58,115 nt of DNA from Pseudomonas caricapapayae (GTDB lineage: Bacteria > Pseudomonadota > Gammaproteobacteria > Pseudomonadales > Pseudomonadaceae): NCBI RefSeq assembly GCF_001400735.1, contig NZ_LJPW01000181.1, positions 1 through 58,115 on the forward strand. The letters are read 5' to 3'. Both the position numbers and the translations under genes were made by a program. Numbering within the stretch: the first letter of the stretch is position 1; each line of letters opens with the position of its first letter. Under the pieces are notes generated by a model. It saw nothing but the letters and a program-made list of their open reading frames with translations. It searched no databases and was not told the origin of the DNA. Of this stretch, positions 40,433 through 50,663 are shown piece by piece.

Positions 40433-42648
40433 CTGACCTGTCGCTCGACGTGTCCCCACCCCGGACGCGCTTATCGCTGTGGCTGAATGCTTTGTCGGCA
40501 ACGTTCGGCCAGCAGTCCAGAACCCTGCGCCGCACACTGAAAACCGTTGCCAGCGTTATCGGGCTGCTGGTGATGGCGCTGGTCGTCACCGTGCCTCTGG
40601 ATCTCTACGCGCAGTGCTTCTTTGCCCTGGCATGCTTCGCCGCGATGCTGGTGATTCGCAAGATACCGGGACGTATTTCGGTACTCGCTTTGGTGACGCT
40701 TTCGCTGTTGGCATCGTTCCGCTACATGTACTGGCGTCTGACTTCGACTCTGGATTTCGACAACTGGCTGGACAGCCTGCTGGGTTATGGGCTGATCGTC
40801 GCCGAGTTCTACACGCTGATCGTCATTGTGCTGGGTTACGTGCAGACAGCCTGGCCGCTGCAGCGCAAACCGGTGATCATGCCGAGCGATTCCAGCCAAT
40901 GGCCGACGGTGGATGTGTTCATCCCTTCTTACAACGAAGCGCTGAGCATCGTGAAGCTGACCATTTTTGCCGCTCAGTCCATCGACTGGCCACGCGACAA
41001 GCTGCGGGTCTATGTACTCGATGATGGCCGTCGCGAAGATTTTCGCGAGTTCTGCGAGCAGATCGGTGTCGGCTACCTGACCCGTGACAACAATCGTCAC
41101 GCCAAGGCTGGCAACCTCAATGAAGCGCTCAAGTCCACTGATGGCGAATACATCGCCATGTTCGATGCCGACCACGTGCCGACCCGCTCGTTTCTGCAGG
41201 TCGCCATGGGCTGGTTCCTCAAGGACTCGAAGCTGGCGATGTTGCAGACGCCGCACTTTTTCTTCTCGCCTGACCCGTTTGAAAAGAACCTCGACACCTT
41301 CCGCAGTGTGCCCAACGAAGGCGAGCTGTTTTATGGCCTGTTGCAGGACGGCAATGACCTGTGGAACGCGACCTTCTTCTGTGGCTCATGTGCAGTGCTG
41401 CGGCGTTCGTCGTTGCTGGAAATCGGCGGTGTGGCCACCGAAACCGTGACTGAGGATGCGCACACTGCGTTGAAGCTCAACCGCGCCGGTTACAACACCG
41501 CTTACCTGGCAATTCCGCAAGCGGCGGGGCTGGCCACTGAAAGCCTGTCGCGCCATGTGGCCCAGCGCATTCGCTGGGCGCGCGGGATGGCGCAGATCTT
41601 TCGCACCGACAACCCGCTGCTGGGCAAAGGTCTGTCTTTGGGTCAGCGGCTGTGCTACGCCAACTCCATGCTGCACTTCTTTTACGGCCTGCCGCGTCTG
41701 GTGTTTCTTACTGCGCCACTGGCCTATCTGCTGTTCGGTGCCGAGGTCATGCACGCCTCGGCGCTGATGATCACCGCTTACGTATTGCCGCACCTGGCCC
41801 ACGCCAGTCTGACCAACTCGAGGATTCAGGGACGTTTCCGCCATTCGTTCTGGAACGAGGTCTACGAGGCCGTGCTGGCCTGGTACATCATGGGCCCGGT
41901 GCTCATGGCGCTTATCAACCCGAAATTCGGTGGTTTCAACGTCACCGACAAAGGTGGCGTGGTCGAGGAGAAGTTCTTTGACTGGACGCTGGCGCGACCT
42001 TACATCGTGCTGCTGACGCTCAACGTGGTGGTCTTCGCGCTCGGTATCTACAGCCTGTATCAACTGGGCTGGAACAATGATGCGATCACCCTGACGATCA
42101 TCATCAACATGGCCTGGACGCTCTACAACATCATCATCACCAGCGCTGCAATTGCGGTAGCCAGCGAGATCCGCCAGGTGCGCACCGAACCGCGGGTGCA
42201 GGCCACACTGCCGATTCGCGTGACCCGCGCTGACGGCGTGGTATTCGACGCCGTGACTCAGGATTTTTCCCAGACCGGCCTCGGGCTGGTACTGCCCGAC
42301 GATTCGGGCATCGACAGTGGCGACAGCATCACGGTATCGCTGTATCGCGGCGCGCAGACCAGCCATTTCCCCGCAACCGTGATGTTCTGCCGCGATTGCT
42401 ATCTGGGTACCCGTTTCGATGATTTGTCACTGCGCCAGCAGAGCGAACTGGTGCGCCTGACGTTTGGTCGGGCCGACACCTGGGCATCGACCTGGGGGCA
42501 TGGCAAACCGGATACACCGCTGGCCGCGCTGCGCGAAGTCAGCCACATCGGCGTCCGTGGTGTTGTCGAGCTGTTCAAGGCCACCCGCAAGGATTTCAGA
42601 CGCCTGTTACCAACACGTAAAAAAATCTCCCCACCTCCCGCAAACTGA
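40429..42648 (+). CDS. wssB: WssB, cellulose synthase catalytic subunit (BcsA) with PilZ domain
   Basis: WssB polymerises glucose from UDP-glucose into beta-1,4-glucan and extrudes it through the inner membrane. The 739-residue protein has about eight membrane helices and a GT2 domain. The motifs are LDDG at 197-200, DAD at 246-248, TED at 341-343 and QRIRW at 379-383, all the residues needed for catalysis. A C-terminal PilZ domain shows RVQATLPIRV and DFSQTGLGL, expected to bind c-di-GMP and relieve autoinhibition. It is shorter than E. coli BcsA (872). The start overlaps the wssA stop by ATGA; wssC begins 14 bp after its end. Confidence 0.95.
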   Translation: MTDLSLDVSPPRTRLSLWLNALSATFGQQSRTLRRTLKTVASVIGLLVMALVVTVPLDLYAQCFFALACFAAMLVIRKIPGRISVLALVTLSLLASFRYMYWRLTSTLDFDNWLDSLLGYGLIVAEFYTLIVIVLGYVQTAWPLQRKPVIMPSDSSQWPTVDVFIPSYNEALSIVKLTIFAAQSIDWPRDKLRVYVLDDGRREDFREFCEQIGVGYLTRDNNRHAKAGNLNEALKSTDGEYIAMFDADHVPTRSFLQVAMGWFLKDSKLAMLQTPHFFFSPDPFEKNLDTFRSVPNEGELFYGLLQDGNDLWNATFFCGSCAVLRRSSLLEIGGVATETVTEDAHTALKLNRAGYNTAYLAIPQAAGLATESLSRHVAQRIRWARGMAQIFRTDNPLLGKGLSLGQRLCYANSMLHFFYGLPRLVFLTAPLAYLLFGAEVMHASALMITAYVLPHLAHASLTNSRIQGRFRHSFWNEVYEAVLAWYIMGPVLMALINPKFGGFNVTDKGGVVEEKFFDWTLARPYIVLLTLNVVVFALGIYSLYQLGWNNDAITLTIIINMAWTLYNIIITSAAIAVASEIRQVRTEPRVQATLPIRVTRADGVVFDAVTQDFSQTGLGLVLPDDSGIDSGDSITVSLYRGAQTSHFPATVMFCRDCYLGTRFDDLSLRQQSELVRLTFGRADTWASTWGHGKPDTPLAALREVSHIGVRGVVELFKATRKDFRRLLPTRKKISPPPAN

Positions 42649-42662
42649 TGGATTGAGTAGTC

Positions 42663-44918
42663 ATGACTAAACGGTATTTTATCGGTGCCGAACGGTTCGC
42701 CGTTCGCCGCTCATGGGCTTTGTTGGCCTGTGCGTTGTCCGTGCTCTCCACGGGTGGTGTCGCAACTGCTGCCGAAACAGCCGCTGCAAACGATGGTTAC
42801 AGCGTGACGCTCAAGCAGTTGGGGCGTAATTACCCCATGAGCCTGCGCGGTGTGGACGCCACTGACAGCGTCAACTTCAACGTGCGTGCCGATCAGGTGG
42901 TGACCGGGGCGAGCCTGACCTTGAGTTACAGCTATTCACCGGCGTTGCTGGCCGATTTGTCGCAGATCAACGTCATGATCAACGACGAAGTCGCAGCGAC
43001 CCTGCCGTTGCCCAAAGAGGGGGCAGGCAAGCCGCAGACTCAGGTGATCGAGATTCCACCGCAGATGATCACCGAGTTCAACCGCCTGAATCTGCAGTTC
43101 ATCGGCCACTACACAATGAGCTGCGAAGACCCCAGGCACTCCAGCCTCTGGGCGCGGATCAACAACGACACGCGTCTGGACATCCGCGTTACGCCGTTCG
43201 CGCTGCCCAACGACCTGGCGATTCTGCCGCTGCCGTTCTTTGACCGTCGCGATGACCGGGACGTGAACCTGCCCGTGGTGATGGGTGCAGCACCCGATAA
43301 CACGACTCTGGAGGCGGCGGGCGCACTGGCGTCGTGGATCGGTGCGGCCAAGACCCGCTCGCGTATGGCCAGCTTCCCGGCGCACTTCAATGAGCTGCCG
43401 GCCAGGGGCAACGCGCTGGTGTTGCTCAAGGGCGACGGTGCTCTGCAACTGGGCGCCTTGACCATGCCTGCGCCGAAAGGCCCGACCCTGACGATGGTGA
43501 CGCACCCCAGCGACCCCAACAGCAAGTTGCTGGTGATCACCGGGCGTACTTCCGCCGAGCTTAAAACAGCGGTCAACGCGCTGGTGGTCGGCGGGCAGAG
43601 CCTGGTCGGCAGCAGTGCGCTGATCGAACAGGTCGACATGCTTGCGCCGCGCAAGCCATACGACGCGCCGAACTGGCTGCCGAGTGATCGGCCGATCAAG
43701 CTGGGCGAGCTCATGCCTGCCAACAAACTGAGTGTCTCGGGTTACGATCCGGGCGATATCACCGTGCCGCTGAACTTGCCTCCAGACCTGTTCAACTGGC
43801 GCGAAGACGGCGTACCGCTGCACCTCAAGTACCGCTACACGCCGCAGGAGCGCTCCAACAATTCATCGATCATGGTCAGCCTCAACGACACCCTGATCAA
43901 GGCCGAGCCGTTGCCGTCGATTGACCGTCTGAGCAATTCGATCGTGGCCCGGCTGACCGGTGGCAACGACACGATCAGCCGTGAAGCGCATGTGTACCTG
44001 CCGCTCACTTCGGCAGCGCTGCAATCGCGTCTGCAACTGCGCTACATGTTCGATTACCTCAAGCAGGGCGAGTGTGGCGACATCATCATCGACAACATGC
44101 GCGGCAGCATAGATCCGGAATCGACCCTGGATTTCAGCGGCTACGACCACTTCATGGCGATGCCCAACCTGGGCGTGTTCAAGGATTCGGGTTTCCCGTT
44201 CACGCGTCTGGCTGACCTGTCGCAAACTGCGGTGGTACTGGCTGACCAGCCGAGTTCCGAGGACGTCAGTGCGTACCTGAATGTGCTGGGACGTTTTGGT
44301 GAGTCCACCGGTTACCCGGCGACCGGCGTGACCGTGATGCAGGCTGCACAGATCGCCAGCGCGGCTGACAAGGACATTCTGGTCATGTCTTCTGGCACCG
44401 ATCAGCCGCTGCTCAAACAATGGGCCGACCGCCTGCCGACCTCCGGCAACGGCCAGCAGCAGGGCTTCGAGCTTTCCGATCTGTCGTTTCGCCTGCGTGA
44501 GTGGATGAGCCCGGACCCGGATGAAAATCAGCGCCGGGCGCGGGTGGCGATGGCGTTCTCCAGCGATGCGCGCAGTACCTTCCTGACCGGCTTCGAATCG
44601 CCCCTGCAAAAAGGCCGCAGCGTGGTGTTGATCTCGAGCGGCCAGCCAGGCGGCATGAGCGATGTCACCCGAGCGCTGAGCAGCAGCGACAAGGTGCAGG
44701 GCAGCCTGGTAGTGGTGCGCGGCGACTCGGTCGAAGCACTGGTTGCCGAACAGAAGTACTACGTCGGTGATCTAGGGCTGCTCAAGTACGTGCAGTGGCT
44801 GATGTCGCGCAATGTGCTGTGGCTGTTGCTGGCGGTCGTCGTGGGTGTAGTGCTGGTCACCGGGGTGGCTTACCTGACCCTGCGTTCGCTTGCCAAACGC
44901 CGCCTGGAGCATGAATAA
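42663..44918 (+). CDS. wssC: WssC, periplasmic cellulose synthase subunit (BcsB)
   Basis: WssC guides the nascent glucan through the periplasm and anchors it to the synthase by its C-terminal helix. The 751-residue protein has an N-terminal signal region (LLACALSVLSTGGVATAAE) and repeated jelly-roll/flavodoxin-like carbohydrate domains (SVNFNVRADQVV, FIGHYTMSCEDPRHSSLWARI). A membrane helix near the C-terminus (VLWLLLAVVVGVVLVTGVAYL, about 718-738) is followed by a positive tail. Sequence features and position match BcsB. The gene starts 14 bp after wssB and wssD follows 3 bp after its stop. Confidence 0.94.
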   Translation: MTKRYFIGAERFAVRRSWALLACALSVLSTGGVATAAETAAANDGYSVTLKQLGRNYPMSLRGVDATDSVNFNVRADQVVTGASLTLSYSYSPALLADLSQINVMINDEVAATLPLPKEGAGKPQTQVIEIPPQMITEFNRLNLQFIGHYTMSCEDPRHSSLWARINNDTRLDIRVTPFALPNDLAILPLPFFDRRDDRDVNLPVVMGAAPDNTTLEAAGALASWIGAAKTRSRMASFPAHFNELPARGNALVLLKGDGALQLGALTMPAPKGPTLTMVTHPSDPNSKLLVITGRTSAELKTAVNALVVGGQSLVGSSALIEQVDMLAPRKPYDAPNWLPSDRPIKLGELMPANKLSVSGYDPGDITVPLNLPPDLFNWREDGVPLHLKYRYTPQERSNNSSIMVSLNDTLIKAEPLPSIDRLSNSIVARLTGGNDTISREAHVYLPLTSAALQSRLQLRYMFDYLKQGECGDIIIDNMRGSIDPESTLDFSGYDHFMAMPNLGVFKDSGFPFTRLADLSQTAVVLADQPSSEDVSAYLNVLGRFGESTGYPATGVTVMQAAQIASAADKDILVMSSGTDQPLLKQWADRLPTSGNGQQQGFELSDLSFRLREWMSPDPDENQRRARVAMAFSSDARSTFLTGFESPLQKGRSVVLISSGQPGGMSDVTRALSSSDKVQGSLVVVRGDSVEALVAEQKYYVGDLGLLKYVQWLMSRNVLWLLLAVVVGVVLVTGVAYLTLRSLAKRRLEHE

Positions 44919-44921
44919 ATC

Positions 44922-46133
44922 ATGCCGGCCCTGTTAACCAGTCTGCGTCGTGCTTTTGGCTGCATGAGCGGTGTGCTGGCGTCGGCAATGCTGACGCCGG
45001 TTCTAGCGGCCGGCACCTGCGACAGTCCGGCCTGGCCGTTCTGGCAGGACTACGCCACGCGCTATGTGCAGGCCGACGGGCGTGTGCTCGAGTCCAGCCT
45101 GAAAGCTAACCACAGCACCTCCGAAGGCCAGTCTTATGGCATGCTCTTTGCGCTGGTGGCCAATGATCGCGAGCGCTTCGACAGGCTCTGGACATGGACT
45201 GCCGAGAACATGGCCGGTGCCGACCTCAAGACCCGCCTGCCCGGCTGGTTGTGGGGGCAGGGCGAGGATGGCAGCTGGAAACTGCAGGACGCCAACTCCG
45301 CGTCCGATGCTGATCTGTGGATCATCTATGCGTTGCTGGAAGCCGCCCGCATCTGGCAGCACCCGGCTTATCGAAACGATGCGCTGGCACTGCTCAAGAC
45401 CGTGGAATCCCGGTTGGTGGTCAACCTGCCGGGGCTCGGCAAGATGCTCCTGCCCGGCCCGGAAGGTTTTGTGCAGCCCGACCACCTGTGGCGTTTGAAC
45501 GCCAGCTACCTGCCGGTGCCGCTGCTGCGGCGTCTGGCCAGAGAAGTGCCAGGTGGTTCTTGGAAGGAAATCGCTGACAACACGGCGAAACTGATCGACG
45601 GATCAAGCCCGAAAGGGTTTATCGCCGACTGGGTGGGTTATCGCGGTACATCGCCAAACACCGGACTGTTCGTGGTCGACCCGGTCACGGGCGAGCTGGG
45701 CAGCTATGACGCGATTCGCGTCTACCTCTGGGCGGGCATGACGCCTGCGTCCGACCCGTTGGCTGCGCGCTTGCTGGCGCGTCTCGACGGAATGTCGATA
45801 AGCACGGCCTCCAGCGGTATTCCCCCGGAAAAGGTGCAGGTGATGAGTGGCGTGAGCCAGGGCCAGGCACCGTTTGGTTATTCGGCGGCGTTGCTGCCGT
45901 ATTTCCAGGCCAAGGGCCAGACATGGCTGGTCGAACAGCAGCAGCGCAGGGTCGAAGCCGGGGTCAGCCAGGCGCTGGCCCGCGATCCGAAAGACCGCAC
46001 CGAACCGGCCTATTACAACCTCATGCTCAGCCTGTTTGCCTTGGGCTGGGTTGAAAAACGCTATCGGTTCCGTGAAGACGGAACCCTTGAATTGTCCTGG
46101 GAGACGTCATGCCCGCGCGCCGCCACACGTTAG
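44922..46133 (+). CDS. wssD: WssD, endo-beta-1,4-glucanase (BcsZ, GH8)
   Basis: WssD is the periplasmic glycoside hydrolase of family 8 that trims cellulose and helps its export. The 403-residue product has a signal peptide (ending VLAAG). It has the GH8 helical-barrel motifs: HSTSEGQSYGMLFAL with the catalytic Glu68, and NSASDADLWIIYALL with an Asp near 128. IRVYLWAGM lies near 265-275. The C-terminus is truncated by nothing. Its last 25 nt overlap the wssE start, whose Shine-Dalgarno GGGAG lies inside wssD, so the two are translationally coupled. Confidence 0.93.
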   Translation: MPALLTSLRRAFGCMSGVLASAMLTPVLAAGTCDSPAWPFWQDYATRYVQADGRVLESSLKANHSTSEGQSYGMLFALVANDRERFDRLWTWTAENMAGADLKTRLPGWLWGQGEDGSWKLQDANSASDADLWIIYALLEAARIWQHPAYRNDALALLKTVESRLVVNLPGLGKMLLPGPEGFVQPDHLWRLNASYLPVPLLRRLAREVPGGSWKEIADNTAKLIDGSSPKGFIADWVGYRGTSPNTGLFVVDPVTGELGSYDAIRVYLWAGMTPASDPLAARLLARLDGMSISTASSGIPPEKVQVMSGVSQGQAPFGYSAALLPYFQAKGQTWLVEQQQRRVEAGVSQALARDPKDRTEPAYYNLMLSLFALGWVEKRYRFREDGTLELSWETSCPRAATR

Positions 46134-49100
46134 TCATCGGGTTGGTTGCCGCGATTGCAGCCAGCGTTCCTCATGCCCAGGCCGCCACCGCCGAGGCGCA
46201 GTTGATCGAGCAGGGCCAGTACTGGCAGGCTCGCTCGAACGCATTGCGCGCCGCCGAGGTCTGGCAGAAGGTGCTGCAGATCGAGCCCAATCAGATCGAT
46301 GCGTTGTATGGCATGGGGCTGATCGGCGTCAAACAGAACAAGCCGCAGCAGGCGCAGGCCTATCTGGCTCGGCTGCAGGCGCTGTCGCCCGTGCCGTGGC
46401 AGGCGGTGCAGCTGGAGCAGGACATTGCCCTCGGTCAGCCGCAGAATCAGGCCTTGCTGGATGAGGCCCGACGCCTGGCCGATGCCGGCGAGCGCGACAA
46501 GGCGACCGGGGTCTTTCGCCAACTGTTCAATGGCCGTTTGCCCGAAGGCACGGTGGGGCGTGAGTACTACACCAACCTGGGTTTCAGCAGCGCGGACTGG
46601 CCCGAAGCGCGCAAAGGCTTCGAGCGCCTGATTCGGCAGAACCCGGACGACTCGATTCTGTCGCTGTTTTTCGCCAAGCATCTGGCCCGTCGCGAAGACA
46701 CCCGAGCCGAGGGTATCGCTGCGCTGGCACGGCTGAGTACGCACCCGGATATCGCCGGGGACGCCGATCAGAGCTGGCGTATGGCGCTGGTCTGGATCGG
46801 TCCGCCCACGCCGGCGCAAGTGCCGCTGTTCGACGCGTTTCTCAAGGTTCATCCCGATGATCAAGAGATTCGCGACCAGTTGAACAAGGGCCGCCAGCAG
46901 CACGCCAGCGGCGCTGGTTCAGGCTGGCAGCAGGATCCGCTGGTGGCGCGTGGGCTGAAGGCGCTGGAGCGAAATGATCATGCTGCTGCTGAACAGGCCT
47001 TTGTCGCGCGCCTGAAAATCAAGGCCGACGATGCCGATGCGCTGGGCGGGCTGGGCGTAGTCCGCCAGCAGCAAAACCGATTGGCGGAAGCCGAGCAACT
47101 GCTGACCCGCGCGAATCGCCAGCCCGGCGGTGCACGCTGGAAAAGCGCACTCGATAGCGTGCAGCTCTGGACATCCCTGCAACAGGCCCGCGACCTGCAG
47201 GCCAAGGGTCAGACCGGCAAGGCTCAGGAGTTGCTGGCCCAGGTGCAGCGACAGAACCCGAACAGCGTTGATGTGCGTATGACTCAGGCCGATCTGCAGG
47301 CTCAGACCGGCCAGCTCGACGCGGCCCAGGCGGGCTATCGTCAGGTGCTGACGACCCAGCGAGGCAATCCGCAAGCCGTGCGCGGGCTGATCGACGTATT
47401 GGCGCAAAGCGGCCAGGCCGATGAAGCGCTGCGCCTGCTCGATACCTTATCGCCTGCCGAACAGGCTGCACTGGGCGACAGCGGTCGCTTCAAGGCGTTA
47501 CGTGCCACGCAGACTGCAAGGCTGGCCGAGCAACGCGGCGATCTCCGTGCCGCCCAGGCGGCTCTGAGGGACGCGGTAAAAGATGAACCGGACAGTGTCT
47601 GGACCCGTTTCGACCTGGCGCGTCTGTACCTCAAGACCGACGAAGCGCCCAAGGCCCGCGCGCTGATCGACGAGCTGCTCAAGTCTCGGCCCAACGATAT
47701 CGACGCGCTCTACACCCGTGCGCTGCTGTCGGTGGAGATGGGCCAGTGGCAAGACGCGCAGGCCACCTTTGCGCGCATCCCTGTCGACCAGCGCACCCCG
47801 GACATGAAGGCGCTTGCCGACGAAGTGAGCATGACCGTGCAGGTCAACCTGGCCATCGGTATCGCCAGGCGGGGTCAGCGCCACGAAGCGCTGGCGCTGC
47901 TCGACCGCCTGCAGCCGGTCGCCAGCGGCAGCCCGGAGCGTCAACTCACGCTGGCCAGTGCCTACATCGACGCCGGCGAGCCGGAGCGTGGTCGGGAAAT
48001 GGCCCGCGCAGCCATCGCTCAGGCACCTGCGCAGTCAGCCGATCTGCTGCTGCAATACGCCAGTCTGTTGCTCGCGGCGGGGGATGACGTTCAGGTCAAT
48101 GCGATCCTGCGTAATGTGCAGGGCCAGCCCTTGAGCGTGCAGACCCGTAAGCGTTTCGACGACCTTCTGTATCGCTACCGTATTCGACAGGCCGATCTAC
48201 TGCGTGAAGGCGGCGATCTGGCAGGTGCTTACGACACGTTGGCCCCGGCCCTGGCCCAGCGTCCGGAAGACATTCAGGCGGTGTCGGCCTTCGCCCGGAT
48301 GTACACCGCCAACGGTGACAGCGCCAAGGCTTTCGAACTCTACAAGCCGTTGTTGCAGCGTCAGCCCAACGATCCGCAAGTCCTGCTGGGGGCTGCCGAT
48401 GCCGCCGTGAAGGCCCACGATTATGGTTTTGCCGAGAAGGCCCTGAGCCAGTTCCGTACGTTACAGCGCAACGACCCGCAGACCCTCACCGAGGCTGCGC
48501 GGATCTACCAGAGCATGGGCCAGACTGGCGCGGCCACCGAGTTGCTGCGCAAGGCTGTGGCCATCGAACAGAGCGAAAAGCAGCGCCTGATGGCGACGCA
48601 GGGCGGCGTGGGTGTTAGCTCGTCGAATCCGTTCGCGGCCACCGGTTCGCGCAGCCTGGCCGCGGCGTCGGCGATCCCGGCACCGGCGCAGGTGTCGCTC
48701 GGCGGCGGGGCGGCGACTGACTTGCCAGCCACGCGTGACACCGCCTATCCCGGCGAGAGCGCTGCACAACCGTTGTCTGCAGGACGTGCACCAAGTGTGC
48801 GTGGCAATCCGTTTCTGGCTGCCGCCGACCGTGATCAGGCCAGCAGCGCACAGCAGGCGCTCAATCGTATTCTCGAACAGCGCAGCGGCTTCGTCCGCCA
48901 GGGCCTGGCGGTGCGCAGCAATAACAGCGAATCCGGCCTGAGCAAGCTCACCGTGGTCGAGACGCCACTGGAGATCAACATGCCGGCTGGCGATAACCGC
49001 GTAGCCGTGCGCGTCACGCCCGTGTCGCTGAATGCCGGCAGCGTGAAGTCCGATGCGGGCGCTCGCTTTGGCGGCGGCACTACCGGCGCAGCAGGTTCGC

Positions 49101-49981
49101 AAAGCGACAAGGGCGTCGGTCTGGCGGTAGCCTTCGAACGCCCCGAAGAGGGCCTCAAGGCCGATGTCGGCACCACTCCCGTGGGTTTCAAATACAGCAC
49201 GGTCGCGGGCGGTGTGAGCGTCGACCGGCCGCTGGGCGACAACCCTGATCTGCGCTATGGCCTCAACGTGTCACGGCGCCCGGTGACAGACAGCGTAACC
49301 TCGTTCGCGGGCTCCACCGACGAACGCAGCGGTCTTTCCTGGGGCGGCGTGACCGCCAACGGCGGTCGCGGGCAGATCAGCTATGACGACCAGACCATTG
49401 GCGGCTATGGCTACGGCTCCTGGCACAAGCTGGTCGGCACCAACGTCAAATCCAACACCCGTGGCGAAGTGGGTGGCGGCGTCTACTGGTATCTGCGCAA
49501 TGCCGAGGACAGCAAGCTGACCGCCGGCCTGAGCCTGATGGGCATGAGTTACGCCAACGACCAGAGTTACTTCACTTACGGTCATGGTGGCTATTTCAGT
49601 CCGCAGACCTTCTATGCCATCGGCGTGCCGGTGATGTGGGCGCAGCGCACCGAGCGCTTCAGCTATCAGGTCAGGAGTTCGGTCGGCGTCCAGCACTTCA
49701 AGCAGGATGGCGCCGCATTCTTCCCCGACGACAGCGCTCTGCAAGCGGCTTCCGGCCAGCGTTACTCAGGGCAGAGCAAGACCGGGGTGGGCTACAACCT
49801 GAGCGCTGCGGGCGAATACAAGCTCGACTCCAGCCTGTTTCTGGGAGCCGACCTGGGCCTGGACAACGCCCGCGACTATCGCCAGTTCAGCGGTGCGCTG
49901 TACCTGCGCTACATGTTCGAGGACATGACCGGCCCAATGGAGCTGCCGGTCAGCCCTTACCGTTCACCTTATTCCAATTGA
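46109..49981 (+). CDS. wssE: WssE, outer membrane cellulose exporter (BcsC)
   Basis: WssE carries the glucan through the periplasm to the outer membrane. The 1,290-residue product has a signal peptide (MPARRHTLVIGLVAAIAA ... AQA) and then a long alpha-helical tetratricopeptide-repeat region to about residue 830. Repeats such as AEAQLIEQGQYWQARSNAL and later LEQRSGF are visible. A low-complexity Gly/Ala/Ser linker follows, then a C-terminal 16-strand barrel domain (from about 950), ending in LYLRYMFEDMTGP. This is the standard BcsC plan. The ATG at 46109 is supported by GGGAG six bases before it. wssF follows 16 bp after. Confidence 0.93.
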   Translation: MPARRHTLVIGLVAAIAASVPHAQAATAEAQLIEQGQYWQARSNALRAAEVWQKVLQIEPNQIDALYGMGLIGVKQNKPQQAQAYLARLQALSPVPWQAVQLEQDIALGQPQNQALLDEARRLADAGERDKATGVFRQLFNGRLPEGTVGREYYTNLGFSSADWPEARKGFERLIRQNPDDSILSLFFAKHLARREDTRAEGIAALARLSTHPDIAGDADQSWRMALVWIGPPTPAQVPLFDAFLKVHPDDQEIRDQLNKGRQQHASGAGSGWQQDPLVARGLKALERNDHAAAEQAFVARLKIKADDADALGGLGVVRQQQNRLAEAEQLLTRANRQPGGARWKSALDSVQLWTSLQQARDLQAKGQTGKAQELLAQVQRQNPNSVDVRMTQADLQAQTGQLDAAQAGYRQVLTTQRGNPQAVRGLIDVLAQSGQADEALRLLDTLSPAEQAALGDSGRFKALRATQTARLAEQRGDLRAAQAALRDAVKDEPDSVWTRFDLARLYLKTDEAPKARALIDELLKSRPNDIDALYTRALLSVEMGQWQDAQATFARIPVDQRTPDMKALADEVSMTVQVNLAIGIARRGQRHEALALLDRLQPVASGSPERQLTLASAYIDAGEPERGREMARAAIAQAPAQSADLLLQYASLLLAAGDDVQVNAILRNVQGQPLSVQTRKRFDDLLYRYRIRQADLLREGGDLAGAYDTLAPALAQRPEDIQAVSAFARMYTANGDSAKAFELYKPLLQRQPNDPQVLLGAADAAVKAHDYGFAEKALSQFRTLQRNDPQTLTEAARIYQSMGQTGAATELLRKAVAIEQSEKQRLMATQGGVGVSSSNPFAATGSRSLAAASAIPAPAQVSLGGGAATDLPATRDTAYPGESAAQPLSAGRAPSVRGNPFLAAADRDQASSAQQALNRILEQRSGFVRQGLAVRSNNSESGLSKLTVVETPLEINMPAGDNRVAVRVTPVSLNAGSVKSDAGARFGGGTTGAAGSQSDKGVGLAVAFERPEEGLKADVGTTPVGFKYSTVAGGVSVDRPLGDNPDLRYGLNVSRRPVTDSVTSFAGSTDERSGLSWGGVTANGGRGQISYDDQTIGGYGYGSWHKLVGTNVKSNTRGEVGGGVYWYLRNAEDSKLTAGLSLMGMSYANDQSYFTYGHGGYFSPQTFYAIGVPVMWAQRTERFSYQVRSSVGVQHFKQDGAAFFPDDSALQAASGQRYSGQSKTGVGYNLSAAGEYKLDSSLFLGADLGLDNARDYRQFSGALYLRYMFEDMTGPMELPVSPYRSPYSN

Positions 49982-49997
49982 TTTCTGGAGAAATTCG

Positions 49998-50663
49998 ATG
50001 CCTTCCGTTCTTGCCGGTATGACCCTTCTGGTCCTGGGAGAAAGCCACATGAGTCTGGCCGACCACCTGATGGAGCCGCTGCATGACAACCTGACCCGTC
50101 AGGGCGCGATCGTGCATTCGATTGGCGCCTGCGGGGCCAGTGCCGGTGACTGGCTGATCAGCAAGAAAGTCGATTGCGGTGCCGAACAGAAAGGCAACGG
50201 CAAGATCGTCATCAAGGGCCGTGACGCGACCACCACGCCGATTGGCGAACTGATCGCCGCCGACAAGCCCGACCTGGTGGTGATTGTGATCGGCGACACC
50301 ATGGCCTCCTATGACAAGCCCTCGTTTCCAAAGGCCTGGGCATGGCAGAGCGTCACTGGCCTGACCAAGGCCATCGCCGCCACCGGCACCAAATGCGCTT
50401 GGGTCGGCCCGGCGTGGGGCAAGGCCGGCGGCATGTACCAGAAGAACGACGCGCGGACCCAGTTGATGTCGCAGTTCCTGGCCAGCAACGTGGCACCCTG
50501 CACGTATATCGACTCGCTGAGCTTTTCCAGACCAGGCCAGTGGATCACCACCGACGGTCAGCACTTTACCGTGGCCGGTTACAAATCCTGGGGCACCGCC
50601 ATTGGTGATGCGCTGGGCAAACTGCCGGTCAGCAGCGTCAGCGCGGCAGGAGCAAAGCAATGA
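49998..50663 (+). CDS. wssF: WssF, SGNH-hydrolase-like cellulose acetylation protein
   Basis: WssF is one of four genes (wssF-I) needed for acetylating the cellulose, and it may act in acetyl transfer in the periplasm. The 221-residue protein has the GESHMSLADHL block (Ser of an SGNH hydrolase) near residue 14, then IVHSIGACGASAGDWL, and a late TDGQHFTVAGYKSWG that carries the Asp-x-x-His pair. It therefore keeps the SGNH fold residues. No clear signal peptide is seen. The start has TGGAG seven bases upstream. It overlaps wssG by ATGA. Confidence 0.88.
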   Translation: MPSVLAGMTLLVLGESHMSLADHLMEPLHDNLTRQGAIVHSIGACGASAGDWLISKKVDCGAEQKGNGKIVIKGRDATTTPIGELIAADKPDLVVIVIGDTMASYDKPSFPKAWAWQSVTGLTKAIAATGTKCAWVGPAWGKAGGMYQKNDARTQLMSQFLASNVAPCTYIDSLSFSRPGQWITTDGQHFTVAGYKSWGTAIGDALGKLPVSSVSAAGAKQ